In this document: piece after piece, positions 17,528-25,932 of the stretch
Layout: the number at the start of each line of letters is the position of its first letter
How positions within the stretch are numbered: position 1 is the first letter of the stretch
Assembly: GCA_900319375.1 (NCBI GenBank)
Contig: ONOI01000005.1
Coordinates: 1 to 49,151 of the forward strand
Direction: 5' to 3'
Origin: an uncultured Bacteroidales bacterium
Lineage (GTDB): Bacteria > Bacteroidota > Bacteroidia > Bacteroidales > UBA932
DNA length: 49,151 bases
Translations under genes and position numbers: made by a program
The notes under the pieces: model-generated
Told to the model about the DNA's origin: nothing
Seen by the model: the letters and a program-made list of their open reading frames with translations, nothing else
The model's database searches: none

Positions 17528-17535
17528 TAAATTTG
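17528..17535 (+). promoter_or_regulatory. -7 element of the lipoprotein-nuclease operon
   Basis: TAAATTTG is an exact TAnnTTTG match, 36 bp before the ATG at 17572. The -33 position has no clear TTTG, which would suit a promoter that needs an activator, perhaps at the adjacent palindrome. Confidence 0.55.
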
Positions 17536-17571
17536 GAAGCTATTGACAACAATAACTTAACAACACACATA

Positions 17572-19599
17572 ATGAAACTAAAAAACATCTTTTTGGCAGT
17601 TTTCGCAGCTGGTGCGGCTCTCGTAGGCTGCAACCCTGAAAACGGCCTTGAATCAGATTCTTTTGAGGTATCCGCAAAACCCGAAGTAACTATCGAGAAG
17701 GCAGGCGGAAGCTATTCTTTCACCGTAGAATCTTCCTTTGACTGGAACATCCGCGGAGTTGAAGACGCCGCAGATTGGCTCGACGTTACCGTAGACGGTC
17801 AGAGCATTACATCCAAGAGCGATGTGATCAAGGGAGCATCAAAGGCCCATGAGGTCGAAATTTCCGCCCTTGCCAATACCGATAAGGACAGGTCCGTAAC
17901 CCTCACCCTCTTTGCCGACATCAAACATCAGGTAACAGTCAAGGTTACCCAGCCTGGTGATCTTGGAGACGGAGTTATTACAACAACCGTAGCCGATCTT
18001 ATCGCAAATCCCAGCACAGACGCGACCTATCGCCTCAGCGGAACCGTAAGCGGTTTCAATTCCTCTTATTGCAGTTTTGATCTTACTGATGCAACTGGCG
18101 CTATCTACGTCTATTCGATGGAGGCCGAGTCTAAGGCCAAGTATCAGAACGTCATCAAGAACGGCGGTACTATTACCATCACCGGCAAGTACAAGTTCTA
18201 TGAGCAGAAGAGTCAGCATGAAATCGTCGACGCCGTAGTCGAGGAGTACACCCCGGCAGAAGGCGGAGACCCCGACAAAGCTACAGACGCTACCGTGGCT
18301 GAGTTTATTCAGAAGGCAGACGTCGTTGGATACTATCGCCTTTCCGGAAAGGTCAGCGGGTTCAATGATAAGTACTTCAGCTTCGATCTTACAGACGATA
18401 CCGGTTCTATTTACGTCTATTCTGTAGAGGACGCTTCCAAGACTGCGTGGGCAGGAAAGGTCCAGAACGGATACAACGTTGTGATCCGAGGCCAGTACGC
18501 ATACTATGCTGCCAAGAGTCAGCACGAAGTAGTCAACGCCATCATCGACTCCGTTGAGGAGGCCGCTCCCGAAGAGCTTGGCGCAACGGGTGTCGTTGTT
18601 GCCGTCTCTACCGCCGGATTCCTTGTAAAGACCGCAGAAGGAATAAGCTATGTGTTCGATAAGGAAGCAGTAGCTAAGGTTAAGCTTGGCGATAATGTTA
18701 CCGTTACAGGCGAGAAATCCGTCTACAACGGCGTAACAGAGATCGTCAACGCATCAGTTACAGTCAACTCCAGCGGAAACGAAGTTGTCCATCCCGCAGT
18801 TACCGCACTCGATGCAGCTGCTTTCGACGCATATGAGACTCTCTTTGGATATGTCAAGTTCTCCGGAAAGCTCACTAAGAGCGGCAACTACTACAACGTC
18901 AAGGTAAAGGATGCAGCCCGTACAGGCAGCCTCTCGAACCCCGTTTCAGTTCAGGAAGCTCTTGTCGACAAATGGGTCGACGTCACCGGTTACTTCGTAG
19001 GTATCAGCGGAAGCTCTTACTTCAATGTCATTACTACTGATCTTGCCCTCAGCGCCGACCAGCATGAAGGCGAAGAAGAGGAAGAAGAGGCTGACGCTAC
19101 CGTTGGTGAGAACGAGGTCGGTTTCGAACTTACAAATGCTGAGATTATCGCATCCCTTTCTACCAGTTCGGCTACCGGCGATGTTTATGCAGACTGGACC
19201 TTTACAAGCGCGGCTGGAAACTGGACGGGTAATGTCGATACAAAGAAAACAATCACTTACGCTCAGTTCCGCAACAACCGTTCTTCACATCTCAAATCTC
19301 CAGTATATGAGAAAAACGTCAAGAGGATCGTGTTGAGGTTCCAGGAGCAGACCTCTTCCCGTACAGTCCATGCTGTCCCGGTGTCGGTTATTCCCAATCT
19401 TCCTACTCAGAAAGACGACAACTATAACAAGACTGCCCATTCCGATCTCTTCCAGGATTCGTTCGGTTCCGTACAGTCCGGTAACAAGGAAGAATGTACA
19501 AAAGTGATCAAGGTAACGGGTGAGACGAAGGAATTTGCTCTCCTTGCACTTGACGGAGCGGTATATCTTAACAGCATCCTCGTAATCTGTGAGAAGTAG
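17572..19599 (+). CDS. OB-fold array surface lipoprotein (BACON + DUF5689/OB-like repeats)
   Basis: A 675-residue lipoprotein. The ATG at 17572 gives a signal peptide with lipobox LVGC; an upstream in-frame TTG at 17524 would lie over the promoter and is rejected. A BACON domain (~30-132) is followed by two clearly homologous OB-like repeats (~135-226 and ~236-329) sharing YRLSG.VSGFN..Y.SFDLTD.TG.IYVYS and KSQHE(I/V)V, a third compact OB-like repeat (~336-402), a fourth (~410-496), an acidic linker of Glu residues (~497-505), and an unrecognised C-terminal beta domain (~510-675). OB folds commonly bind nucleic acid or oligosaccharide. The nuclease gene downstream starts inside this gene (11-bp overlap), so the two are translationally coupled. 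I infer that this protein captures the nuclease substrate at the surface. Confidence 0.75.
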   Translation: MKLKNIFLAVFAAGAALVGCNPENGLESDSFEVSAKPEVTIEKAGGSYSFTVESSFDWNIRGVEDAADWLDVTVDGQSITSKSDVIKGASKAHEVEISALANTDKDRSVTLTLFADIKHQVTVKVTQPGDLGDGVITTTVADLIANPSTDATYRLSGTVSGFNSSYCSFDLTDATGAIYVYSMEAESKAKYQNVIKNGGTITITGKYKFYEQKSQHEIVDAVVEEYTPAEGGDPDKATDATVAEFIQKADVVGYYRLSGKVSGFNDKYFSFDLTDDTGSIYVYSVEDASKTAWAGKVQNGYNVVIRGQYAYYAAKSQHEVVNAIIDSVEEAAPEELGATGVVVAVSTAGFLVKTAEGISYVFDKEAVAKVKLGDNVTVTGEKSVYNGVTEIVNASVTVNSSGNEVVHPAVTALDAAAFDAYETLFGYVKFSGKLTKSGNYYNVKVKDAARTGSLSNPVSVQEALVDKWVDVTGYFVGISGSSYFNVITTDLALSADQHEGEEEEEEADATVGENEVGFELTNAEIIASLSTSSATGDVYADWTFTSAAGNWTGNVDTKKTITYAQFRNNRSSHLKSPVYEKNVKRIVLRFQEQTSSRTVHAVPVSVIPNLPTQKDDNYNKTAHSDLFQDSFGSVQSGNKEECTKVIKVTGETKEFALLALDGAVYLNSILVICEK

Positions 19600-20779
19600 C
19601 AAATTCATACTGGCAGTGTTCGCTGCCCTCGTCGCGACGGTCTCCTGCGAACTGATCAATCCTCAGGATCCTGAGGAGGAGCAGGGCGGGACCGTCGTCT
19701 CCGAGAACAGCATTACGCTGACCAATAATCCCGTCGGCTATGCCGCAGGAACCCAGTTCCTCGTGGTAAGTGCGAAGGCCGAATGGACCCTGACGCTGGA
19801 TTGCGGGCAGGACGTAGAGCCATGGGCAAACGTCTCTACCGATGCCGGCCGTCCGGGAACGCGCAAGGTCGTGATGGCCTGGGAAGCGAACGATGGGGAG
19901 GAGTCGAGGACTTGTACGATTACCCTGGCCGTGGGCGCCGACAAAAAGTCGCTGGCCTTTACCCAGGGCGGCAAGTCGGCGGTTAACCCCCGTCCCGTCG
20001 AGGGTCTAAACCCGGATCCAGTCCCGGCGTGGCTCGAGCTCCCGGCAACGAACGACCCCGATCTGTATTTCTTCACCCACGACATGCAGCACGGCGGGAC
20101 AACCAAGCGCAATTACTCGTTCTACCTCGATCCTCAGGCCTGCCTGGCCATCTGGGTCGCCTATCCCCTCAACGACAACCTCGCCGGTTCGGGATCCAGG
20201 ACGAATGCCTGGGCCCTCGATCCTAAGGTCCCGCGCGAGTATCAGCCCGTTATCTTCAGCGGTTTCAAGGGCGGGTATGATAGAGGACATCAGCTCCCGT
20301 CGGCGGACCGCCTGACCCGCGGCGCCAACGAGCAGACCTTCTATGGAACCAATATGACCCCGCAGAAGGGCGAGTTGAACCAGAAAGCCTGGGCTACTCT
20401 AGAGGGAAAAGTCCGTACTTGGGCGAACCAGTTCGACACGCTATATGTCGTTACCGGCTGCGATATAAGGGGCTCCTACGATTATGCCTACGACAACGAC
20501 GGCAAGGACATCCCTGTCCCCGTCGGTTACTTCAAGGCCCTGCTGGGCTTCAAGAAGGGAGGTACGGTAGGTAATACCGCCAAGCAGGGCGGATATACCG
20601 CAATCGGCTTCTACTTTAACCACGAATACTACTCCGACTCCGAGATTATGGGCCAGTCGATGACTATCGACGAACTCGAAGCAGCGATGGATATCGATTT
20701 CTTCCCGAATCTCGAGGCTAAGTTAGGCACAGACCTTTACAATAAAGTTGAATCGACCGGCGACAGCTGGTGGAAATAA
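19589..20779 (+). CDS. DNA/RNA non-specific endonuclease (NUC family) lipoprotein with BACON domain
   Basis: A 396-residue exported nuclease. The GTG at 19589 is the only start that gives the signal peptide (FILAVFAALVATVSC lipobox); acidic residues follow the Cys. Residues ~35-130 form a BACON domain, and ~145-390 a Serratia-nuclease-like betabetaalpha-metal fold. The motif DRGH has catalytic H234; N264 (metal ligand) and E272 follow at spacings of 30 and 8, exactly as in the Serratia enzyme (H89, N119, E127), so the protein should be active. The family cuts single- and double-stranded DNA and RNA with Mg2+. The membrane anchor would keep it on the cell envelope. It sits between an OB-array lipoprotein and an EEP hydrolase in the same transcript. 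Confidence 0.9.
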   Translation: MRSSKFILAVFAALVATVSCELINPQDPEEEQGGTVVSENSITLTNNPVGYAAGTQFLVVSAKAEWTLTLDCGQDVEPWANVSTDAGRPGTRKVVMAWEANDGEESRTCTITLAVGADKKSLAFTQGGKSAVNPRPVEGLNPDPVPAWLELPATNDPDLYFFTHDMQHGGTTKRNYSFYLDPQACLAIWVAYPLNDNLAGSGSRTNAWALDPKVPREYQPVIFSGFKGGYDRGHQLPSADRLTRGANEQTFYGTNMTPQKGELNQKAWATLEGKVRTWANQFDTLYVVTGCDIRGSYDYAYDNDGKDIPVPVGYFKALLGFKKGGTVGNTAKQGGYTAIGFYFNHEYYSDSEIMGQSMTIDELEAAMDIDFFPNLEAKLGTDLYNKVESTGDSWWK

Positions 20780-20784
20780 ACCAA

Positions 20785-21843
20785 ATGATGAAAAAAATCC
20801 TTTATGCCGTCGCGGCGCTTCTCCTTCTTGCGTTTAGCGCAAGCGCCCAGACCCACATCATCGGCTTCTACAACCTGGAGAACCTCTTCGACATCTACGA
20901 CGATCCCGCGAAGAACGACAACGAGTATCTCCCGGACGGAGGCAACAAATGGACTCAGGACAAGTATGAGAAGAAAGTCCACAATATGGCCCGTGTCATC
21001 CGTGCGATGAAAGACGACAACAAGATGTGGCACACCATCCTCGGAGTGAGCGAAATCGAGAACAGGCTTGTGCTCGAAGACCTCGTAGCAGATCCCCAGA
21101 TCGCCGAGGCGAACTACCAGATCGTCCACTACGACGGCCCGGATCGCCGTGGAGTAGATGTAGGCCTTCTGTACAACCCCAAGCGCTTCAAATATCTGGA
21201 CAGCGAGTCGATTCCCTTCGATTTCAATTCGGATATTGATTTCTCGGACGTTGACACCAGCTACTTCAAGACCCGTGATATCCTGATGGTCCACGGTCTT
21301 ATCGGCGAGGAACACTTCGCCTTCTACGTAGCCCACCTCCCTTCCCGTATCGGCGGCAAGGGCGGCAACCTCCGCAGCAGGGGAGCCGAGATTATCTACA
21401 ACCACTCCCGCCTGATGGAGCAGAAATATCCCGGAATCAAGATCGCCGTGATGGGAGATATGAACGACAACCCTACAGACGACAGCCAGGCAGTGTTCCT
21501 TCGCGGCCGCGAGAAGCCTGAGGAAGTTGCTCCGGAAGATTTCTTCGATCCTTTCATCAAGCTTCTTAAAGACGGTTACGGCTCGCTCGCATATCAGGGC
21601 GTCTGGAACATCTACGATATCGTTCAGGTCAACTACAACCTGCTTAATGCTCCGGACGGAGGCTTCAAGCTTCAGCCTATTAAGCTCAACAGGAAGCGCT
21701 ACTACGGACGCGTATTCCACAAAGACTTCATGACCCAGCAGACCGGCCAGTACAAGGGAACCCCGTTCCGTACTTTCTCCGGCGGCTCCTTCATTGGAGG
21801 CTACTCTGACCACTATCCTACGTATATAGTAATCAAGAAATAA
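20785..21843 (+). CDS. Exported endonuclease/exonuclease/phosphatase (EEP) family protein
   Basis: A 352-residue secreted hydrolase. The ATG at 20785 gives the signal peptide MMKKILYAVAALLLL...SASAQ; the protein is periplasmic or secreted and has no lipobox. DNase I-like fold motifs are complete: FYNLENLFD (metal-binding Asn), GVSEIENR (metal-binding Glu), MGDMNDNP (the GDxN motif) and SDHYP (catalytic His) near the C-terminus. The family includes DNases, phosphodiesterases and nucleotide phosphatases. Next to the NUC nuclease, it most likely processes oligonucleotides further or removes phosphate; the exact reaction cannot be told from sequence. It starts 5 bp after the nuclease stop and ends 4 bp before the second TonB receptor. 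Confidence 0.88.
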   Translation: MMKKILYAVAALLLLAFSASAQTHIIGFYNLENLFDIYDDPAKNDNEYLPDGGNKWTQDKYEKKVHNMARVIRAMKDDNKMWHTILGVSEIENRLVLEDLVADPQIAEANYQIVHYDGPDRRGVDVGLLYNPKRFKYLDSESIPFDFNSDIDFSDVDTSYFKTRDILMVHGLIGEEHFAFYVAHLPSRIGGKGGNLRSRGAEIIYNHSRLMEQKYPGIKIAVMGDMNDNPTDDSQAVFLRGREKPEEVAPEDFFDPFIKLLKDGYGSLAYQGVWNIYDIVQVNYNLLNAPDGGFKLQPIKLNRKRYYGRVFHKDFMTQQTGQYKGTPFRTFSGGSFIGGYSDHYPTYIVIKK

Positions 21844-21847
21844 CACA

Positions 21848-24796
21848 ATGAAAAAACTGTTAACAGTTGCAGCTGCGCTGCTTTTCTCCGTCCTCGTTTT
21901 CGCCCAGGCCTATACCGGCGGAATCAAGGGTACGGTAGTAAGCCGTGCGGGCAGGGTACCGGTCTCAGGAGCTGAGATGGTCCTCTCGCAGGATGGCAGG
22001 CAGCTTGCGGAAATAACTTCCGGTTCCGAGGGACAATTCCTCATCGAGGGCCTTGCAGACGGTGTATACCAGCTCAAGGTTACCGCAGACGAGTTCTCCG
22101 ACCTCACCGTCTTCGTAACAGTCGACAAAGGCTTTGTCAAGGACCTCATCTTCGTCTCCCTGACCCCTTCGGCCAGCATCCAGGAGGCAGACGAGAGCAA
22201 CTATGCCGAGTTCGATATGGAAGACTCCGGTTACTCTGATGCCCCGACCCTCCTTCTGGGCTCGAACGACGTTTATACCAACATCGCCGGTTTCGGTTTC
22301 AGCTCGATCCGTTTCAAAAACAGAGGTTACAATTCCGAAACTCAGGACGTCTACCTCGCGGGTGTGAAGATGAACGACGCGATTACCGGCTATTCTCCCT
22401 TCTCGCTCTGGAGCGGTCTGAACGAGGCTATGCGCTCGAAGGACACGACCATCGGCCTTGAGACGGCAGACGCCGGCCTGGGCGGCTTCAACGGCGTTAC
22501 TGACATCCATGCCGTCCCGCTGAGCGTCCGTACCGGCTGGCGCTTCTCCGCCCTTAGCAACAGCGCCCTCTACCGTATGCGTTTGATGGCGTCCTATGCT
22601 TCCGGCGAGAACAACGGCTGGAGCTACGCATTCAACGCCTCGCTCCGCGTCGGTGGAAACGACTGGATCGAGGGAGTCTACTACCGCTCGCTGGCCTACT
22701 ACTTCGGAGTTACGAAGAGGCTGGACGACGCCGGTAAGCTCACCCTCTTTACCTTCGCGACCCCCGGTCAGAGAGGCGCTCAGAACGCTTCGACCCAGGA
22801 AGTCTACGACCTCATGGGCGACAATATGTACAACAGCAACTGGGGTTACCAGGACGGAAAGGTCCGCAACTCCCGCGTGCGCCACACCTTCGAACCCGTT
22901 ACGGTCCTGAAGTACGAGTACGCTCCCGAGGATATTCCCCTGACCGCTAATGCTACCCTCCTCTGGAGGACCGGTTACAACGGTTATACCGCCCTCGACT
23001 GGTACGACGCGATGGATCCCCGTCCGGACTACTACCGCAACCTCCCGAGCTACTACTACATGGAGGATGAGGACTACAACCGCGTAAACCAGGATAAATA
23101 CGACTGGACATACTACGCCTGGACCCACAGAGGACCCGAGTACAACAACTACCAGCACCTCAACTGGGACCGTCTCTATAACGTCAACTACAACAACCCC
23201 GACGGCCGCAGCAAGTACGCCCTTGAGGAGCGCCACGTAGACCAGAACGACCTTCAGTTTGCCGCCAACGCGAAGTATCGCGTCAGCGAGGACCTCGTCG
23301 TAAAGGGCGGCGTAGATCTCCGTGCCAACAGGACCGAGAACTACAAGAAGATGAACGATCTTCTCGGAGGTCAGTACTTCCTGAATATAGACAGCTTCGC
23401 TGAGCGCGATTTCGCCGCCAACGAGGCTCTCCTTCAGAACGACCTCAATTATTATCTCGCTCATGGTACGGCAGAGAAGATTAAGAAGGGCGGCAAGTAC
23501 GGCTACGACTACCTCGCCCAGATCCGTGTCGCCGACCTGTGGGGCAACGCTTCCTACAAGCTCGGCGCCCTTACCGCAAACCTCGGCGCAAAGGTCGGCG
23601 TTACCGCCTTCTGGCGCGACGGCCTCGTCCGCAAGGGCCTTTTCGCCGGCGCGAATCCCGACGGATCCCACATCTACACGACCGACATCAACGGCCTTCA
23701 GGTCGATCTTACGAACCTCTCGAACGGCCAGACTTCCTACGGCAAGTCCGAAAAAGCCAAGTTCCTGACCTATGCAGCGAAAGCCAGCGTAGCATATGAT
23801 CTCTTCGGCAACAGCCGCGTAAGCGCGAATGTCGGCTTCTTCAACGACGCCCCGACCTTCAACAACAGTTTCATCTCGCCCCGTACCCGAAATACGATCG
23901 TTGGTAACCTGACTACCCAGAAGACTCTTTCAGCTGATGTGAACTATCAGATTGCATCGGAGTGGGTGAGCGCCCGCGTTACCGGCTTCTACACGAAGAT
24001 CATGGACCAGACTGACGTGATGAGTTTCTACGACGACTCCCAGCAGAGCTTCACCAACTTCGCAATGACCGGCATCGACCAGCGCCATATGGGCGTCGAG
24101 CTCGGCGTGAAGGTCCCTCTTCCTCTGAAGGGCCTCAGCATCAGCGGAGTTGTCAGCCTCGGCGAGTATATCTACACCTCGACCCCCCACATGGTCCAGA
24201 CCGTAGATAACAGCGCAGAAGTCGTACGCGACGACGAAGTCACATACTGGCAGCAGCATCCCGTCTACGTCCCGGTATCTTATACGGCGGACGGTGTTCC
24301 TGTTTTCGACGAGAACCTCGACGGAAGCTTCAAGGTAGACCACTACCAGAAACACTACGTCCCGAGTACTCCTCAGTTCGCCAGCGAGCTCGCTCTGAAC
24401 TACCGTACAAACAGCTACTGGTTCTTCGAGCTCAACGGCCAGTACTTCGATAGGGCCTATCTCGATATGAACCCTCTCTACCGCACTACCTTCGCGGCCA
24501 GGGGCAGCGAGTCCAACCCTGCCGTAATTGACTATCTCGCGGGCCAGGAGAAGTTCGCTCCCGCGTTCCTTCTCAACGCCTCTGCAGGAAAGAGCTGGTC
24601 AATTCAGCGCAAGTACTACCTGGGATTCTCCCTCAACGTCAACAACATCCTGAACAACAGGAATGTAAAGACCGGAGGTTACGAGCAGACCCGCCTTATC
24701 AGCAGTGTCGGCAAGGACCGTTACTACAGGTTCGATCCTAAATACTTCTACATGCAGGGAGCAAACTATATGTTGAACATTTACTTCAGATTCTAA
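21848..24796 (+). CDS. TonB-dependent outer-membrane receptor, SusD-less
   Basis: A 982-residue outer-membrane receptor. A signal peptide ending LVFAQ is followed by a carboxypeptidase-regulatory-like domain (~22-110), a short linker rich in Asp and Glu (~112-125), the plug (~130-230, with RFKNRGYNSETQDVYLAGVKMNDAI as its core) and a barrel closing in MLNIYFRF. It shares its class with the receptor at 8007 but is clearly a different protein. No SusD follows; the next gene, 4 bp downstream, is a DUF5689 lipoprotein that could serve as the lid or capture partner. Sitting between an EEP hydrolase and a DUF5689 protein, it probably imports products of the upstream hydrolases, which is inference. 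Confidence 0.88.
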   Translation: MKKLLTVAAALLFSVLVFAQAYTGGIKGTVVSRAGRVPVSGAEMVLSQDGRQLAEITSGSEGQFLIEGLADGVYQLKVTADEFSDLTVFVTVDKGFVKDLIFVSLTPSASIQEADESNYAEFDMEDSGYSDAPTLLLGSNDVYTNIAGFGFSSIRFKNRGYNSETQDVYLAGVKMNDAITGYSPFSLWSGLNEAMRSKDTTIGLETADAGLGGFNGVTDIHAVPLSVRTGWRFSALSNSALYRMRLMASYASGENNGWSYAFNASLRVGGNDWIEGVYYRSLAYYFGVTKRLDDAGKLTLFTFATPGQRGAQNASTQEVYDLMGDNMYNSNWGYQDGKVRNSRVRHTFEPVTVLKYEYAPEDIPLTANATLLWRTGYNGYTALDWYDAMDPRPDYYRNLPSYYYMEDEDYNRVNQDKYDWTYYAWTHRGPEYNNYQHLNWDRLYNVNYNNPDGRSKYALEERHVDQNDLQFAANAKYRVSEDLVVKGGVDLRANRTENYKKMNDLLGGQYFLNIDSFAERDFAANEALLQNDLNYYLAHGTAEKIKKGGKYGYDYLAQIRVADLWGNASYKLGALTANLGAKVGVTAFWRDGLVRKGLFAGANPDGSHIYTTDINGLQVDLTNLSNGQTSYGKSEKAKFLTYAAKASVAYDLFGNSRVSANVGFFNDAPTFNNSFISPRTRNTIVGNLTTQKTLSADVNYQIASEWVSARVTGFYTKIMDQTDVMSFYDDSQQSFTNFAMTGIDQRHMGVELGVKVPLPLKGLSISGVVSLGEYIYTSTPHMVQTVDNSAEVVRDDEVTYWQQHPVYVPVSYTADGVPVFDENLDGSFKVDHYQKHYVPSTPQFASELALNYRTNSYWFFELNGQYFDRAYLDMNPLYRTTFAARGSESNPAVIDYLAGQEKFAPAFLLNASAGKSWSIQRKYYLGFSLNVNNILNNRNVKTGGYEQTRLISSVGKDRYYRFDPKYFYMQGANYMLNIYFRF

Positions 24797-24800
24797 GCGT

Positions 24801-25931
24801 ATGAAAAAGACAGTTATTGCACTATTCGCCCTCGTGGCGCTCGTTTCCTGCCAGTCTCTGAAGGAAGAGTTCCAGCCGGTATTTACCGTCAAGTATTCCA
24901 ATCCTCCGGCATACGAGAGAACTGTTCCGGCTACTACTCACACTATCTCCCAGCTTGTCTCGAAGTACATTCCCGAGAAGCCGATGGTCATCAACGAAGA
25001 CATCGTCATCTCAGGTATCGTCAGTACTACCGACCAGCCCGGCAACTTCTACAAGAGTTTCTTCATCCAGGATGAGACCGGAGGTATCGAAATCAAAGTC
25101 GGAAAGAACAGTCTCTACAACGACTACCTTCCCGGACAGAGAGTATCTGTACTTTGCCGCGACCTTACCCTTGGAATGTATGGTTACAAAACCGGAAATT
25201 ACGGCGGAATGGGAATGGCCCAGATAGGCTTCTCCGACCCGTCCGGAACCTATGAGACCTCTTATCTCGAGTCCCAGATGATTATCGACGACCACATCTT
25301 CCGCGGAGACGTCGAAGGTCTGGTAACCCCTCAGGTCGTTACTGCCGCAAGTCAGCTTCCCGACCCGAAGACCGCTACCCAGGCGACTCATCCTCTTGTA
25401 GGTAGTCTCGTTACAATCAAGGGCCTCAAGTACGCAGGTGAGACCTTCGTCCTCCTTTATCTGGACAGCACCAAGGACAAGAAATCCGGCACTAACCGCG
25501 TCTTCCTCTCAGACAGCAACGGCCTCGGAAAATTCGGCAAGACCCACGGCATCACTACCTGGGCCATGTCCGAGAACAAGATGAAGGAACACCTCCTCGC
25601 AGGTGACTGGGACGACGCCGAGGTAGCCAGCGGCTCCGAGTACCTCCTAGACGAAGAAGGCAAACACGTAACCCTCGGACATCCTATGCTCAAGGGCGAC
25701 GGCAGCTATCCGGGAGTCGAGAAGGCAGCCTACAGCGTAAGCCAGTACTTCACCCTCGGCGGTACTTCGGTTCAGGTCCGTACCAGCGGTTTCTGCAAGT
25801 TCGCCGACGTAGAGATCGATCCCGCAGTCCTCAAGGGCGAAAAGACTATCTCCGTCACCGGTGTAATCAACCTCTATCAGGGAAGCATCCAGATAACCGT
25901 CAACTCGCTCGACGATTTCGTAGTAGAATAG
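24801..25931 (+). CDS. DUF5689-domain lipoprotein
   Basis: A 376-residue lipoprotein (lipobox LVSC, then QSLKEE). Residues ~35-300 match the Bacteroidota DUF5689 pattern: TISQLVSKYIPEKPMVINEDIVISGIVSTTDQPGNFYKSFFIQDETGGIEIKVG (recognisable parts: IVISGIVSTTD, SFFIQDETGGIEI), an OB-like fold followed by a second beta region with repeated OB-like strands. DUF5689 proteins are often encoded next to TonB receptors and exported nucleases in this phylum, as here. It is preceded by the receptor (4-bp gap) and followed by the M3 peptidase (1-bp gap). A ligand-binding role at the surface is likely; the ligand is unknown. Confidence 0.82.
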   Translation: MKKTVIALFALVALVSCQSLKEEFQPVFTVKYSNPPAYERTVPATTHTISQLVSKYIPEKPMVINEDIVISGIVSTTDQPGNFYKSFFIQDETGGIEIKVGKNSLYNDYLPGQRVSVLCRDLTLGMYGYKTGNYGGMGMAQIGFSDPSGTYETSYLESQMIIDDHIFRGDVEGLVTPQVVTAASQLPDPKTATQATHPLVGSLVTIKGLKYAGETFVLLYLDSTKDKKSGTNRVFLSDSNGLGKFGKTHGITTWAMSENKMKEHLLAGDWDDAEVASGSEYLLDEEGKHVTLGHPMLKGDGSYPGVEKAAYSVSQYFTLGGTSVQVRTSGFCKFADVEIDPAVLKGEKTISVTGVINLYQGSIQITVNSLDDFVVE

Positions 25932-25932
25932 T

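Noticed and set aside
21965-23671. 568-codon open frame antisense to the second TonB receptor
   Set aside because: Composition shadow of a highly biased gene; its translation is repetitive in Val, Ala and Gly with no domain.
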